Assembly: GCA_902464115.1 (NCBI GenBank) | Contig: CABQIF010000001.1 | Location: forward strand, 1-51,335 | From: an uncultured Ruminococcus sp. | GTDB lineage: Bacteria; Bacillota; Clostridia; Oscillospirales; Ruminococcaceae | Length of the DNA: 51,335 nucleotides | Reading direction: 5' to 3' | Shown here: in pieces, positions 24,950 to 33,966 of the stretch | Numbering within the stretch: the first letter of the stretch is position 1 | How the letters are laid out: every line of letters starts with the position of its first letter | The notes under the pieces: generated by a model | The model's database searches: none | What the model was told of the DNA's origin: nothing | What the model saw: the letters and a program-made list of their open reading frames with translations, nothing else | Translations under genes and position numbers: made by a program

Positions 24950-26197
24950 TTATGCTTTCGGTTCTTCTTTTTGTTCCGGAGATACCTGCAAGGCGATTTT
25001 TGTAACAGATTGGTTGTCCGTTTCCAGAACCTGAAATTGAAACGTTCCAACTTGAACCGTTTCGCCCACTTCTGGAATATGCCCCAGCAATTCTGTGACC
25101 CATCCGCCAACGGAGGTCGATGCTGCTTCTGGCATTTGGGACGGAATATCTTCTTCATCCAGTGCATCCCGCATATCACTAATACTGAATGTTCCTACAA
25201 TCGTATAGCAATGCGGTGCGGTACGGACAAATTCATGAACGATTTCATCGCTTTCATCGTAGATGTCCCCAACCAGTTCTTCAATGATGTCCTCGAGGGT
25301 CACAATGCCCTTTGTTCCGCCGTATTGGTCAACAACTACTGCCATATGCGTCTTGGAACGCTGCATTTCTTTCAGGCTGTCACTGATGGCTTTTGTTGCC
25401 GGAATATAGATGACATCCTGCAAGATTTCAGAAACAGAATGGAACATGCCATGCTCCAACCGGAAAAAGTCCCGGCTGGTAATCATGCCAATGATGTTAT
25501 CCATGCTCTTTTCATAGACTGGGAATCGGGAAAAATGGCTGTGCAGGAACATTTCACAGATCTCATCGGTGGTTGCCTCGCTGGAAACGCCGACAATCTT
25601 CACTCTTGGAATCAAAATATCGTTGACGGTAGTTTCATCAAACTGCAATGCCGACAAGACCAAATCGCTCTCCTGCTCTTCCAGAACGCCTTCTTCTTCG
25701 ATTTCATCAATGATGTACTTCAATTCGTCCTCTGTCACACTGGGAGCTTCTGTTTTCGGCTTCAATGCCCGAGATAATACATCAAAAATCTTCACGAACG
25801 GGGTCATAACAATGGTAAATGCGGAAAGTGCAGATGCCACAGACAACGCCATTTTTTCTGCATGGGATTTTGCATAGGATTTTGGGAGCACTTCCCCGAA
25901 TATCAAAACCAGAATCGTCATTGCAACGGTGGAAACTGCCGGGCCAGCACTGCCGACCCACTGGGTAAAGACGACCGTTGCAAGAGAAGATGCCCCGATG
26001 TTGACAATGTTGTTGCCGACCAGAATTGCAGTCAGCGAATCTTCATAGTGTTCTGCAATATGCAGTGCTTTCGATGCTCGTTTATCCCCCTGATCTGCCA
26101 TAGATTTCAGGCGGATTTTGTTGACACTCGCAAACGCTGTTTCCGAACTGGAAAACAGTGCAGAAAGTACAATACAGATGATAATGATGGCAATCAT
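24950..26197 (-). CDS. CNNM/CorC-HlyC family protein, likely Mg2+ exporter
   Basis: A 415-aa protein with an N-terminal CNNM (DUF21) membrane domain of about four helices (1-140, SSSETAFASVN and LIFGEVLPKSYA motifs). Two CBS domains follow (about 185-300, TVNDILIPRVKI and ITLEDIIEELVGDIYDESDE), then a C-terminal CorC/HlyC domain. Relatives such as S. aureus MpfA and B. subtilis YhdP act in Mg2+ export and resistance. The older hemolysin label is not meaningful. Its convergent position next to corA would place import and export at one locus. The ATG at 26197 follows GGAGG. Confidence 0.9.
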   Translation of the reverse strand: MIAIIIICIVLSALFSSSETAFASVNKIRLKSMADQGDKRASKALHIAEHYEDSLTAILVGNNIVNIGASSLATVVFTQWVGSAGPAVSTVAMTILVLIFGEVLPKSYAKSHAEKMALSVASALSAFTIVMTPFVKIFDVLSRALKPKTEAPSVTEDELKYIIDEIEEEGVLEEQESDLVLSALQFDETTVNDILIPRVKIVGVSSEATTDEICEMFLHSHFSRFPVYEKSMDNIIGMITSRDFFRLEHGMFHSVSEILQDVIYIPATKAISDSLKEMQRSKTHMAVVVDQYGGTKGIVTLEDIIEELVGDIYDESDEIVHEFVRTAPHCYTIVGTFSISDMRDALDEEDIPSQMPEAASTSVGGWVTELLGHIPEVGETVQVGTFQFQVLETDNQSVTKIALQVSPEQKEEPKA

Positions 26198-26235
26198 TCA
26201 AGTTCCTCCATGTTTTTGATAAAATGTATGACATT

Positions 26236-26264
26236 ATCGTACCATATTTTTTGGAAATTGGCAA
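26236..26264 (-). promoter_or_regulatory. promoter of the CNNM/CorC gene
   Basis: On the minus strand, TTGCCA (26264-26259), 17 nt, TACGAT (26241-26236). Confidence 0.5.
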
Positions 26265-26313
26265 GTTAAATTCAAGAAAAATAAAAATTTTTTAGGAAGG
26301 TGTGCGTGATTTT

Positions 26314-26802
26314 ATGAATCAATTGATTTTATGGGTGGTCAAGCATCTGCCCAAACCCCTTCAAAACATCTATTTTAAATATGAGAAGGGCTTGCTATAC
26401 TGTTTTTATGGAGTTTTGACAACCTTAGTTTCCATGATCACCAAACTTGTCCCCATGTATTTTCTGGGCGAGGGCAAGCTTTCCGTTACGTTCTGCACGG
26501 TGTTCTCTTGGATCTGTGCAGTGACGTTTGCATTTTTCACCAACAAAAAATACGTGTTCCAGAGTGAAACCCACACCAAAAAAGCCTTCTGGACAGAATT
26601 CATTTCATTCTATTCTGCAAGAGGGGCTTCCCTTTTCTTGGACTGGGGGATTAGCGTGCTGGGCATCAGCATTCTGGGCTGGAATAAATATCTGGTTACC
26701 ATCGCCGCACAGGTGATTATTTTGGTGGTCAACTATGCCTTCAGCAAATTGTTCGTATTCAAAAATCGAGAAAATTCAACTGATGCGGCAGAATCCAAGT
26801 AA
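26314..26802 (+). CDS. GtrA family membrane protein
   Basis: A 162-aa protein with four predicted membrane helices and the GtrA pattern: an N-terminal YCFYGVLTTLVSM helix, FFTNKKYVFQSE after the second helix, and a C-terminal NYAFSKLFVFKNRE. GtrA-like proteins are thought to move lipid-linked sugars across the membrane for cell-surface glycosylation; no glycosyltransferase partner is adjacent. The start is ATG at 26314, with AAGG about 10 nt upstream; a GTG at 26302 lies on top of that ribosome site. The next gene, the GH5 cellulase, begins 44 nt later, possibly on the same transcript. Confidence 0.85.
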   Translation: MNQLILWVVKHLPKPLQNIYFKYEKGLLYCFYGVLTTLVSMITKLVPMYFLGEGKLSVTFCTVFSWICAVTFAFFTNKKYVFQSETHTKKAFWTEFISFYSARGASLFLDWGISVLGISILGWNKYLVTIAAQVIILVVNYAFSKLFVFKNRENSTDAAESK

Positions 26803-26846
26803 CTGCCCATCACCGGAATTTCTCCAACAGGAAAGGATGTCAAATC

Positions 26847-29006
26847 ATGAACCTACGACCCGGAAAATCCATGCTCTCTGTTCTATTGGCTGGTCTGCTG
26901 ACCATGGCCGCACTGGCAGGATGCAGCGACAAACAGGAATCCAGTAGTTCTACTTCTTCTGCTGCACAGACGACTACAGCAGCAACAGAGGCAGAAACAG
27001 AAGCAACCACAGATGCAGAAACCACTGCTCCGGAAACAACCGAAACTACAGAAACAACCACAACCCACATCAGCCCAACAGAAACCGTTTCCAGCACGCT
27101 GGGTGCAGAACTGGACGATTTAAATGTCCTGTTAGACCGAGATGCGGACAACACCTATAAAGCCAAACTGGAAAATTTCATACAGGATGGCGATGTCATT
27201 CAATCCTTTACCTTTATCTTCTATGCTCCGGATGGTGTTTCCAATATGGGAACATATAAGGGTGGATGCGGGATTTCTGTCAAGGCAGATAGTGCCACGG
27301 CAACCGATAAAAACTGGTATCAGTCCGATGACTTTGAACAGAGTGTCAACGGTGCTTATGCAGAGATCACCTGGAATGTCCCGACAGACGTTGCCGCAGA
27401 TGTTGATGCAAGCGGCGATGTTCTCATCGGCTACTGGTGGAGCGATTTACAGCAGCTGAAACTGAGCAGTATTGTCTGCACTTATACTCGCACCGCAGAA
27501 GTTCCGGTGGATGGCACTTCCGAAAGCAGTCCAGCTGCCACACTGGACTACAGCAGCGACACCGACAAGCAAGTAAAACTGCCGCTCTCTGATTTCATCG
27601 ACAAGGACGACCGCCTGCAAACTGTCACCTTTGACATCAGCAGCAGCGGTTCACTGGGAAAATTCACGGGAGCATTTGGCGTTTCGCTGACCAGCGGATG
27701 CGATGCGGAAACCGATAAGAACTGGTATCAGACCGGAAATATTGTCACCTTTACGCAGGATTCTTCCGTTTCCCTGACGTGGATCGTTCCGGAATCCATT
27801 CAGGATTACATCGACCCAACGGGTGATTTGATGCTGGGCTACTGGTGGAGTGATCAAGCAACCGTTACACTGAACAACGTTTCTGTTCGATACAGCAACG
27901 CCACCGGAACAGTGAAAAAATCCGACACCAAAAAGAATGAAGAAGCACAGACAGCCGTCAAAAATGAAGGGGCTGCTGCGGTTTCCGCCGAAGAAGTCAA
28001 CCAAATGAGTTCTTCAGAAATTGTAGCAGATATGAAAGTGGGCTGGAATCTCGGCAACACACTGGACAGCTATGACACCAGTTCCAGCGACAACGAAACC
28101 GGCTGGGGCAACCCGAAAACCACAAAGGCAATGATTGACACTGTAAAAGATGCTGGATTCAATGCCGTTCGGATTCCGGTCACCTGGGGCGAACATCTCT
28201 CCGCTGATAACACCATTGATGCGGATTACCTGAATCGAGTACAGGAAATTGTCGATTATGCAATGGATGACAATTTATATGTTATCCTGAATGTTCATCA
28301 CGATGATGCTTTGTGGTTGCATCCAACTTACAGCGAACAGGCTGCTGTTACCGAAAAGCTCACTGCCATCTGGAAGCAACTCTGCGAACGGTTCGGTGAC
28401 TATGACCACCATCTTGTATTTGAGGGCATGAATGAAACCCGTATCATTGGCTCTGCAACAGAATGGAGCGGCGGCACACCGGAAGAACGAGATGTCATCA
28501 ATCAGCTTTATCAGGCATTTGTAGACACCGTTCGGGCAACGGGTGGCTTGAATGCAGACCGCACCTTGATTATCAGTTCTCACGCACAGTCCATCACCAA
28601 AGAGGCTGTCAGTGCTGTCAAGATTCCAGATGATGCACACATTGCCGTTTCCATTCACAGCTATGCTCCATGGGATTTCTGCGGAACAGATGACACCCGT
28701 TCCGACTGGGGCAGCGATGCCGACAAGCAGGAACTGGACACCAATTTTCAGTATCTGGAAGACACTTTCATCAGCAAGGGCGTTCCCGTTCTGCTGGATG
28801 AATTCGGTGCGGTCGACAAAAACAATACCAGCATACGGGCACAGTACTATGCATATTATGTCAAGAGTGCCAAAGCACACGGCATTACTTGCTTTGTCTG
28901 GGACAATGGCACAGAAAGCGAATTTGGCTTGCTGAACCGGAAAGATTTGACTTGGTATGCACCGTCTATCATTGATGCAATGATGCAGGCACTGCAAGCA
29001 CAATGA
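26847..29006 (+). CDS. lipid-anchored GH5 (subfamily 4-like) endoglucanase with duplicated module
   Basis: A 719-aa glycoside hydrolase for beta-1,4-glucans such as cellulose or xyloglucan. It starts with a lipoprotein signal (LAGC, Cys26) and a Ser/Thr/Glu linker (about 30-85). Two related modules of about 120 residues follow (about 88-215 and 232-350), each with TDKNWYQ and GYWWSD, then a Lys/Glu linker. The GH5 domain (about 385-719) has GWNLGNTLD, RIPVTWGEH, NVHHDD, the acid/base E530 in GMNETR and the nucleophile E652 in LLDEFGA. GMNETR points to subfamily GH5_4. There is no dockerin or sortase motif; attachment is by lipid. The modules resemble accessory or binding domains of ruminococcal enzymes. 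AAAGGATG precedes the ATG. Confidence 0.93.
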   Translation: MNLRPGKSMLSVLLAGLLTMAALAGCSDKQESSSSTSSAAQTTTAATEAETEATTDAETTAPETTETTETTTTHISPTETVSSTLGAELDDLNVLLDRDADNTYKAKLENFIQDGDVIQSFTFIFYAPDGVSNMGTYKGGCGISVKADSATATDKNWYQSDDFEQSVNGAYAEITWNVPTDVAADVDASGDVLIGYWWSDLQQLKLSSIVCTYTRTAEVPVDGTSESSPAATLDYSSDTDKQVKLPLSDFIDKDDRLQTVTFDISSSGSLGKFTGAFGVSLTSGCDAETDKNWYQTGNIVTFTQDSSVSLTWIVPESIQDYIDPTGDLMLGYWWSDQATVTLNNVSVRYSNATGTVKKSDTKKNEEAQTAVKNEGAAAVSAEEVNQMSSSEIVADMKVGWNLGNTLDSYDTSSSDNETGWGNPKTTKAMIDTVKDAGFNAVRIPVTWGEHLSADNTIDADYLNRVQEIVDYAMDDNLYVILNVHHDDALWLHPTYSEQAAVTEKLTAIWKQLCERFGDYDHHLVFEGMNETRIIGSATEWSGGTPEERDVINQLYQAFVDTVRATGGLNADRTLIISSHAQSITKEAVSAVKIPDDAHIAVSIHSYAPWDFCGTDDTRSDWGSDADKQELDTNFQYLEDTFISKGVPVLLDEFGAVDKNNTSIRAQYYAYYVKSAKAHGITCFVWDNGTESEFGLLNRKDLTWYAPSIIDAMMQALQAQ

Positions 29007-29097
29007 GAAATGTTCACAAAAAAGTTTGCAGTTTGTTGTGAAAAACGTAGATTTTTTGGAAAACTTTCAAATAATATCAGCAATTTCGTGAGAAATA

Positions 29098-29106
29098 TGG
29101 TATAAT
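29098..29106 (+). promoter_or_regulatory. extended -10 promoter of the cytidylate-kinase-like gene
   Basis: TGG-TATAAT at 29098-29106, with no good -35 match at the expected distance. The predicted leader is about 30-35 nt. Confidence 0.55.
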
Positions 29107-29145
29107 AAGAAAATAGAAAAAACGGCAGAAGGAGGCCATTGAACA

Positions 29146-29760
29146 ATGAGCAATCGAATTATTACAATTGAAAGAGAATATGCAAGCGGCGGTCGGGAAG
29201 TCGGCGAACTGGTTGCAAAACAACTCGGGATCCCATTCTACAACCGTGAAATTTTAGAGATGGCGTCAGAACGCTGCGGCGTATCGGTGGATTATCTGGC
29301 AAGTGCAGAAGAAGCTGCACCAAAGAGCTTTTTGTATACGCTGATGCTTTCCTCAAATCCAACCCGTTCGATTCAGGAAAATCTGCCATTGTCGGATAAG
29401 GTTTATATCATTGAAACCAACATCATCAAGGAACTGGCGGAAAAGAGCGACTGTGTCATCGTTGGTCGTTGTGCCAGCTATATTCTACGGGATATGGAAC
29501 ATATGATGAGTGCCTTCGTCTATGCTGACCAAGAATCCCGTGTCAATCGGGCAATTTCAGAATACTCTGTTGACCCAAGACGTGCAGAAGCAACCTTGCG
29601 GAAGTCTGACCGGCGGAGAGAAACGTTCTACAGCATTAACACCGGCGGAAACTGGTATGACAAGGAAAACTACACACTCTGCCTGAACAGCGGTGCGTTA
29701 GGGATTCCGCTCTGTGCGGACATCATTGTATCCGCTGCACAAAAGACGATTTTTGCATAA
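29146..29760 (+). CDS. cytidylate kinase-like family protein
   Basis: A 204-aa P-loop protein of the cytidylate kinase-like family (PF13189 type). It opens with ITIEREYASGGREVGELVAKQLGIPFYNREIL, where the nucleotide loop reads ASGGREVG instead of a standard Walker A. IVGRCASYIL, a lid with RRAEATLRKSDRRRETFY, and the ending CADIIVSAA are also present. These proteins are widespread in Clostridia; the substrate is not established, and true CMP kinase (cmk) is a separate gene. GGAGG precedes the ATG; a very strong terminator follows. Confidence 0.88.
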   Translation: MSNRIITIEREYASGGREVGELVAKQLGIPFYNREILEMASERCGVSVDYLASAEEAAPKSFLYTLMLSSNPTRSIQENLPLSDKVYIIETNIIKELAEKSDCVIVGRCASYILRDMEHMMSAFVYADQESRVNRAISEYSVDPRRAEATLRKSDRRRETFYSINTGGNWYDKENYTLCLNSGALGIPLCADIIVSAAQKTIFA

Positions 29761-29782
29761 ATCCCGTTTCAACTGCAATTAA

Positions 29783-29829
29783 AAACCGCCCTGCCGAATT
29801 CCACAAATCGAAATTCGGCAGGGCGGTTT
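29783..29829. terminator. strong bidirectional terminator
   Basis: An 18-bp perfect stem (29783-29800 with 29812-29829) with T-rich sequence on both sides separates the kinase-like gene from the converging aro operon. Confidence 0.93.
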
Positions 29830-29868
29830 CTATCTTCTCTTTGCACCTGCTTTTTCACAAAAGGCAGA

Positions 29869-30480
29869 TTATTTTTTCTTTTTTGGTGGCTGTGGCGGCT
29901 GTTTTTTCACTTCTTCCTTGTTGGAAAAAACCGCTTCCAACACTTTCCCGTAAAAATTTGCTGGATTCCGCATAATCTGCGTACCCAGATATTTCGCTTG
30001 CTTCATGTCCGGTGCATACAGTTTCAAGTCCATTAAGTCGCTCTGTAAATCCAGATACCGCACCTGTACATGATAGCCCTTTTTCAATGGCAAATAGGAG
30101 ATTTTTACTTCCTCCCGCCGTTTTTCCCGAATGAAATATTGCTTTGCCTCGCTGATAATTTTATCCCGATACGGTTTTGCAACGTATTCCTTCAGTTCCT
30201 TGGCACATTCTTCTCCAACTTTCGTCAGGGAATACCAGTCTTGTCCGTTTTCGTCCTGCTTTAGTTGGAGAGAACCATTTTTTTGCAGGTAAGTGATAGA
30301 TTCCTGATAGAAAAAATAGTTGATGATTTCCGTTTCTACGGCAATCTCATAAAGCTGCGTCGGGGTAACGGGTTTCTTTAAGTGGTCTAATAAACAGCAA
30401 ATCAGAATGTTCGCCATATGAGTATCCATAAGTGGCGGTGTTGCAATCTGCGACATTTTCATTAAGTTTTCGTCCTGCAT
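29869..30480 (-). CDS. DUF4364 family protein
   Basis: A 203-aa predicted cytosolic protein of the DUF4364 family. The N-terminal part (about 20-100) looks like a winged-helix fold (MANILICCLLDHLKKPVTPTQLYEIAV, INYFFYQESITYLQKNGSLQL), and the protein ends in a Pro/Lys tail (QPPQPPKKKK). A role as transcription regulator is inferred from the fold only. The ATG at 30480 is preceded by GGAGGGA. It is the last gene of the aroB-aroA-aroC run, 27 nt after aroC, but a link to aromatic amino acids is not shown. Confidence 0.82.
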   Translation of the reverse strand: MQDENLMKMSQIATPPLMDTHMANILICCLLDHLKKPVTPTQLYEIAVETEIINYFFYQESITYLQKNGSLQLKQDENGQDWYSLTKVGEECAKELKEYVAKPYRDKIISEAKQYFIREKRREEVKISYLPLKKGYHVQVRYLDLQSDLMDLKLYAPDMKQAKYLGTQIMRNPANFYGKVLEAVFSNKEEVKKQPPQPPKKKK

Positions 30481-30507
30481 CTCGATTCCCTCCAATCCAT
30501 GCGGTTT

Positions 30508-31599
30508 TTAAAAGTGCGGATAATCCATCATATGGGACAGCAATGCAAGATTGACGGCTGCCTCTACGCACGGCACAGCTCTCGGTACAATACACGGGTC
30601 ATGTCTGCCATGGATCTGTAAAATTTCATTCGTGCCTGCTCGGAAATCAACCGTTTCCTGCGGTTTTGCAATCGAAGCAGTCGGCTTGATGGCAACTCGC
30701 AGAATAATCGGCATTCCAGAAGAAATTCCGCCTAAAATTCCGCCATGGTGGTTGGTCTTTGTCTTAACATGCCCGTTTTCGTCTATATAAAATGGGTCAT
30801 TGTTCTGGCTGCCCACCATCTCTGCAACCTGAAAACCAGCACCAAATTCCAAACCCTTTACAGCTGGAATGCCGAAAATCAGCTGTGCAATGGTGTTTTC
30901 CAGTCCCTGAAACATCGGAGAACCAACGCCAGCCGGCATATTCACAACCGCACATTCAATCAGACCACCCAGCGATTCGCCACCCTTGCCAGCGTTGCGG
31001 ATGTCCTCCTGCATGATTTCGCCCTGTGCATCATTGATGACTGCAAACGGCTTTTCCCGTACTGCCAAAATATCGGCTCTGGAAACCGCTGTTTCTGAAA
31101 ATGCATCATCTTTCACGCCGTGAACGGCTGCAATATGAGCACCTGTATAAATGCCACGCCGTTCCAGAATCTGCCCACAGATTGCCCCTGCAAAGCACAG
31201 CGGTGCGGTCAGTCTGCCGGAAAAATGGCCGCCGCCCCGCACATCCTGAAAGCCACGATACCGCATTGCTCCGGTATAATCGGCATGTCCCGGACGAGGC
31301 AGCCGTTCGAGGTTGCTGTAATCCTTTGAGCGGGTATCGGTATTCTGAATGATGGCACAAAGTGGAACGCCCGTTGTCCGATTGTTCAACATACCGGACT
31401 GCACCTGTGGCAAATCCTTTTCACTTCTTGGAGTGGTCGTACCGTCCTTTTTCGGTGCACGTCTTGCCATAAATTGCAGCACCTTTTCCATATCGATATA
31501 TTCTCCCGGCGGTAAGTTGTCGATTACCACGCCGATTGACGGGCCGTGCGATTCTCCAAAAATAGAAATGGAAATCCGGTTATTCCAAAACGATGACAT
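30508..31599 (-). CDS. aroC: chorismate synthase
   Basis: The final enzyme of the shikimate pathway, 363 aa, converting 5-enolpyruvylshikimate 3-phosphate to chorismate with reduced FMN. Signature blocks: GESHGPSIGVVIDNLPPG at the N-terminus, GGHFSGRLTAPLCFAGA near residue 120, and the C-terminal GRHDPCIVPRAVPCVEA. The start at 31599 (8 nt after AGGAGG) is preferred over the ATG two codons earlier, which is only 2 nt from the ribosome site. It overlaps the aroA 3' end by 20 nt, indicating one operon. Confidence 0.96.
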   Translation of the reverse strand: MSSFWNNRISISIFGESHGPSIGVVIDNLPPGEYIDMEKVLQFMARRAPKKDGTTTPRSEKDLPQVQSGMLNNRTTGVPLCAIIQNTDTRSKDYSNLERLPRPGHADYTGAMRYRGFQDVRGGGHFSGRLTAPLCFAGAICGQILERRGIYTGAHIAAVHGVKDDAFSETAVSRADILAVREKPFAVINDAQGEIMQEDIRNAGKGGESLGGLIECAVVNMPAGVGSPMFQGLENTIAQLIFGIPAVKGLEFGAGFQVAEMVGSQNNDPFYIDENGHVKTKTNHHGGILGGISSGMPIILRVAIKPTASIAKPQETVDFRAGTNEILQIHGRHDPCIVPRAVPCVEAAVNLALLSHMMDYPHF

Positions 31600-32824
31600 G
31601 GGCATTTCCTCCTAATCGATTATAATCTTCGTAAAACTGTGGATAGGATTTTTCAATACACTCTCCACCTTGAATGACCACCGGAGCGATGCAGCGTGTT
31701 GCTGCAATTGCAGCACACATTGCGATGCGGTGGTCGCCATAACTGTCGATTTTTCCGCCGTGCAGCCGTTCTACTGGCTGAATGCGTAAGCCGTCTTCTA
31801 AAATAGCAACTTGTCCGCCCAGCTGATTCAATAGATCTGTGGTCGCCTGCAAGCGGTCACTCTCTTTGATTTTTAGACGGGCTGCTCCATGGATCTCAGA
31901 CGGATGCGTTCCGAATGTTGCCAAAACTGCCAAAATTGGCACTAAGTCCGGAATATCTGCTGCATCCAGTGTAAAGCACGCCGGCTTGTGATTATTTCTA
32001 TTATAACACATTTTTTCTGCAATTTCAATGATGATTTTATCACCCTGCACGCTATCTGGATTTAAATTGGTCATTGTAATCTGGTTACCGATGGCATTCG
32101 CCACTGCAAAAAAAGCAGCCTGCGAATAATCGCCCTCCACCGTTCCGCTGCAAGCGTGGGCATGCTGTCCACCGGGAACAAAATAACCCTGCTCTGTTTC
32201 TGTTACCACAAATCCAAACTGCTGCATGCATGCAATCGTCATATCCACATAGGGTTTCGACTGCAACGGGGAAAGCATGATGATTTCTGAATTCCCTTTC
32301 AACAGCGGCAGTGCAAACAGCAAACCTGTGATATACTGCGAGGAAACATCGCCCTCTAAATAATACGTTCCGCTTTGCAGCTGTCCGTGAATCGTGAACG
32401 GCATGGTGTTCTGATAATCAAAAGTAATGCCATTTTTGGAAAGTTCCCGTACATAGGCAGTAATTGGACGCTGCGGCAGTCTGCCTTGTCCGTGGAATGT
32501 TGCATGAACACCCAGAGCGGCTGCAACTGGAATCAAAAACCGCAGAGTTGAACCACTCTCGCAGCAGTTCATTTCTGCTGTCTGTGTTGTAGCAACCTGA
32601 TTGATTCCCGTTACCGTAATCGTGCTTCCATTCGTTTCAAAGTCTGCACCCAAAGCCGACAGGGCTTCCATGGTCGCTGTAATATCCTTGGAGAAGCTGA
32701 CGTGCTCAATCACAGATGTTCCCTCTGCCAAAGCAGCACAAATCAACATGCGGTGTGTCATGCTTTTGGATGCCGGAATGGAAATCGTTCCACTCAAAGT
32801 GCGTGGTTCTACTTGAATATTCAT
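31580..32824 (-). CDS. aroA: 3-phosphoshikimate 1-carboxyvinyltransferase (EPSP synthase)
   Basis: EPSP synthase, 414 aa, condensing shikimate 3-phosphate with PEP. It has two inverse alpha-beta domains. ASKSMTHRMLICAALAEG is the substrate loop near the N-terminus; CCESGSTLRFLIPVAAAL and LPQRPI show the Firmicute form rather than the E. coli NAGTAMRP form. DVSSQYITGLLFALPLL, IKESDRL and DSYGDHRIAM complete the active site. The ATG at 32824 overlaps the aroB stop (ATGA) and follows GGAGG. It is central in the aroB-aroA-aroC order. Glyphosate sensitivity cannot be judged with confidence from this alone. Confidence 0.95.
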   Translation of the reverse strand: MNIQVEPRTLSGTISIPASKSMTHRMLICAALAEGTSVIEHVSFSKDITATMEALSALGADFETNGSTITVTGINQVATTQTAEMNCCESGSTLRFLIPVAAALGVHATFHGQGRLPQRPITAYVRELSKNGITFDYQNTMPFTIHGQLQSGTYYLEGDVSSQYITGLLFALPLLKGNSEIIMLSPLQSKPYVDMTIACMQQFGFVVTETEQGYFVPGGQHAHACSGTVEGDYSQAAFFAVANAIGNQITMTNLNPDSVQGDKIIIEIAEKMCYNRNNHKPACFTLDAADIPDLVPILAVLATFGTHPSEIHGAARLKIKESDRLQATTDLLNQLGGQVAILEDGLRIQPVERLHGGKIDSYGDHRIAMCAAIAATRCIAPVVIQGGECIEKSYPQFYEDYNRLGGNAHVIVLE

Positions 32825-33870
32825 GCCTGTTCCTCCATCCATGCGGCAAACGCTGAAATAGAGGCAGTCCGAATTTCTGCCTTGCCCGGTGTTTCGCAGA
32901 CAATATACCGCAGCTGATTGCCTGCCCGCTTTTTATCGACACCGCAGAACGGCAGCAAATCCGAAATTGGAACAGGAACAGAAGTCGGCAAATGATATGC
33001 CTGCAAGCACGCTTTCAGTGCAGCAGTCTGTTCCGGTGTGCAAGTCTTTTCTGCAATCAGGCACATTCCAATGGCAACTGCACTACCGTGAGAATACGTT
33101 TCATAGTGATAATAACCCTCAATGGCATGGCCAAGGGTATGCCCATAGTTTAAAATCATCCGTTCGCCAGTGTCAAATTCGTCTGCCTCTACAACGTCCC
33201 GTTTAATCGAAATGCAAGTGCAGATCACATCTTCCAATACAGAGAAAATCGTTTCCTGATTGTGTGCTGATAGCAGTTCAAACAGCTTTGCATCCCGAAT
33301 CATGCCGTATTTGACAACTTCTCCCATTCCATCGGAGAACGTCGCACTTGGCAATGTCCGCAGAGTATCCGGGTCACACAATACGCAAACGGGTTGCTTA
33401 AACGCACCAACCAGATTTTTTCCGCCTTTCAGGTCAATGGCAGTCTTTCCGCCGACAGAGGAATCTACCTGTGCCAACAATGTAGTTGGAATCTGAATAA
33501 AATCCATACCACGGAGATAGGTCGCTGCTGCAAAACCGGCAAGGTCGCCGACAACGCCGCCGCCTAAAGCAACAATGGCATCTGTACGGGTAAACTGCTT
33601 TTCACACAGAAAATCATAGACTTGCAGCAAGGTTTCTGCACACTTCGAGGCTTCGCCGTGTGGGAACACAAAAGTTTCCACCCGAAATCCAGCATTCCGG
33701 AGAGCAGAAACAACTGCCGCTCCATAAAGGCTTTGTACAGTATCATCGGTAATGACAGCAAGTGCTGCTGCTTTGGTAGCGGTTCGGATATACGTTCCGC
33801 ATTCTGCAAGCAATCCGTGCTGCACATAGATTGGATAAGTATGACTAGCGTGTACGGTAATTGTTTTCAT
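32821..33870 (-). CDS. aroB: 3-dehydroquinate synthase
   Basis: Second enzyme of the shikimate pathway, 349 aa, turning DAHP into 3-dehydroquinate with NAD and a divalent metal. Visible are ALGGGVVGDLAGFAAATYLRG (NAD site), IPTTLLAQVDSSVGGKTAIDL, MGEVVKYGMI and the metal-binding NYGHTLGHAIE. It is first gene of the aro operon, with a perfect consensus promoter embedded in an inverted repeat. The other shikimate genes (aroD, aroE, aroK, DAHP synthase) are not in the window. Confidence 0.96.
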   Translation of the reverse strand: MKTITVHASHTYPIYVQHGLLAECGTYIRTATKAAALAVITDDTVQSLYGAAVVSALRNAGFRVETFVFPHGEASKCAETLLQVYDFLCEKQFTRTDAIVALGGGVVGDLAGFAAATYLRGMDFIQIPTTLLAQVDSSVGGKTAIDLKGGKNLVGAFKQPVCVLCDPDTLRTLPSATFSDGMGEVVKYGMIRDAKLFELLSAHNQETIFSVLEDVICTCISIKRDVVEADEFDTGERMILNYGHTLGHAIEGYYHYETYSHGSAVAIGMCLIAEKTCTPEQTAALKACLQAYHLPTSVPVPISDLLPFCGVDKKRAGNQLRYIVCETPGKAEIRTASISAFAAWMEEQA

Positions 33871-33915
33871 GTTCTCTCTCTTTTCTGCACTGTTGTAAGC
33901 ACTTATTTTTCTTTT

Positions 33916-33944
33916 ATTATACCGTTTTTCTGTGGTTCTGTCAA
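33916..33944 (-). promoter_or_regulatory. consensus promoter of the aro operon
   Basis: On the minus strand, TTGACA (33944-33939), 17 nt, TATAAT (33921-33916). The -35 box is part of an inverted repeat. Confidence 0.85.
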
Positions 33945-33966
33945 CAGAAAAAGGCTGACAGAACCA
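33933..33966 (-). promoter_or_regulatory. inverted repeat over the aroB -35 box
   Basis: TGGTTCTGTCA (33933-33943) and TGACAGAACCA (33956-33966) are an 11-bp perfect inverted repeat with a 12-nt centre. One arm contains the -35 hexamer; the other overlaps the terminator of the upstream operon. Candidate operator. Confidence 0.55.

Noticed and set aside
26197..26212. Five-codon ORF (MEELE) overlapping the CNNM/CorC start, as a second acidic leader peptide
   Set aside because: It has no ribosome site of its own; its codons are the GGAGG site of the CNNM gene. Read as coincidence.
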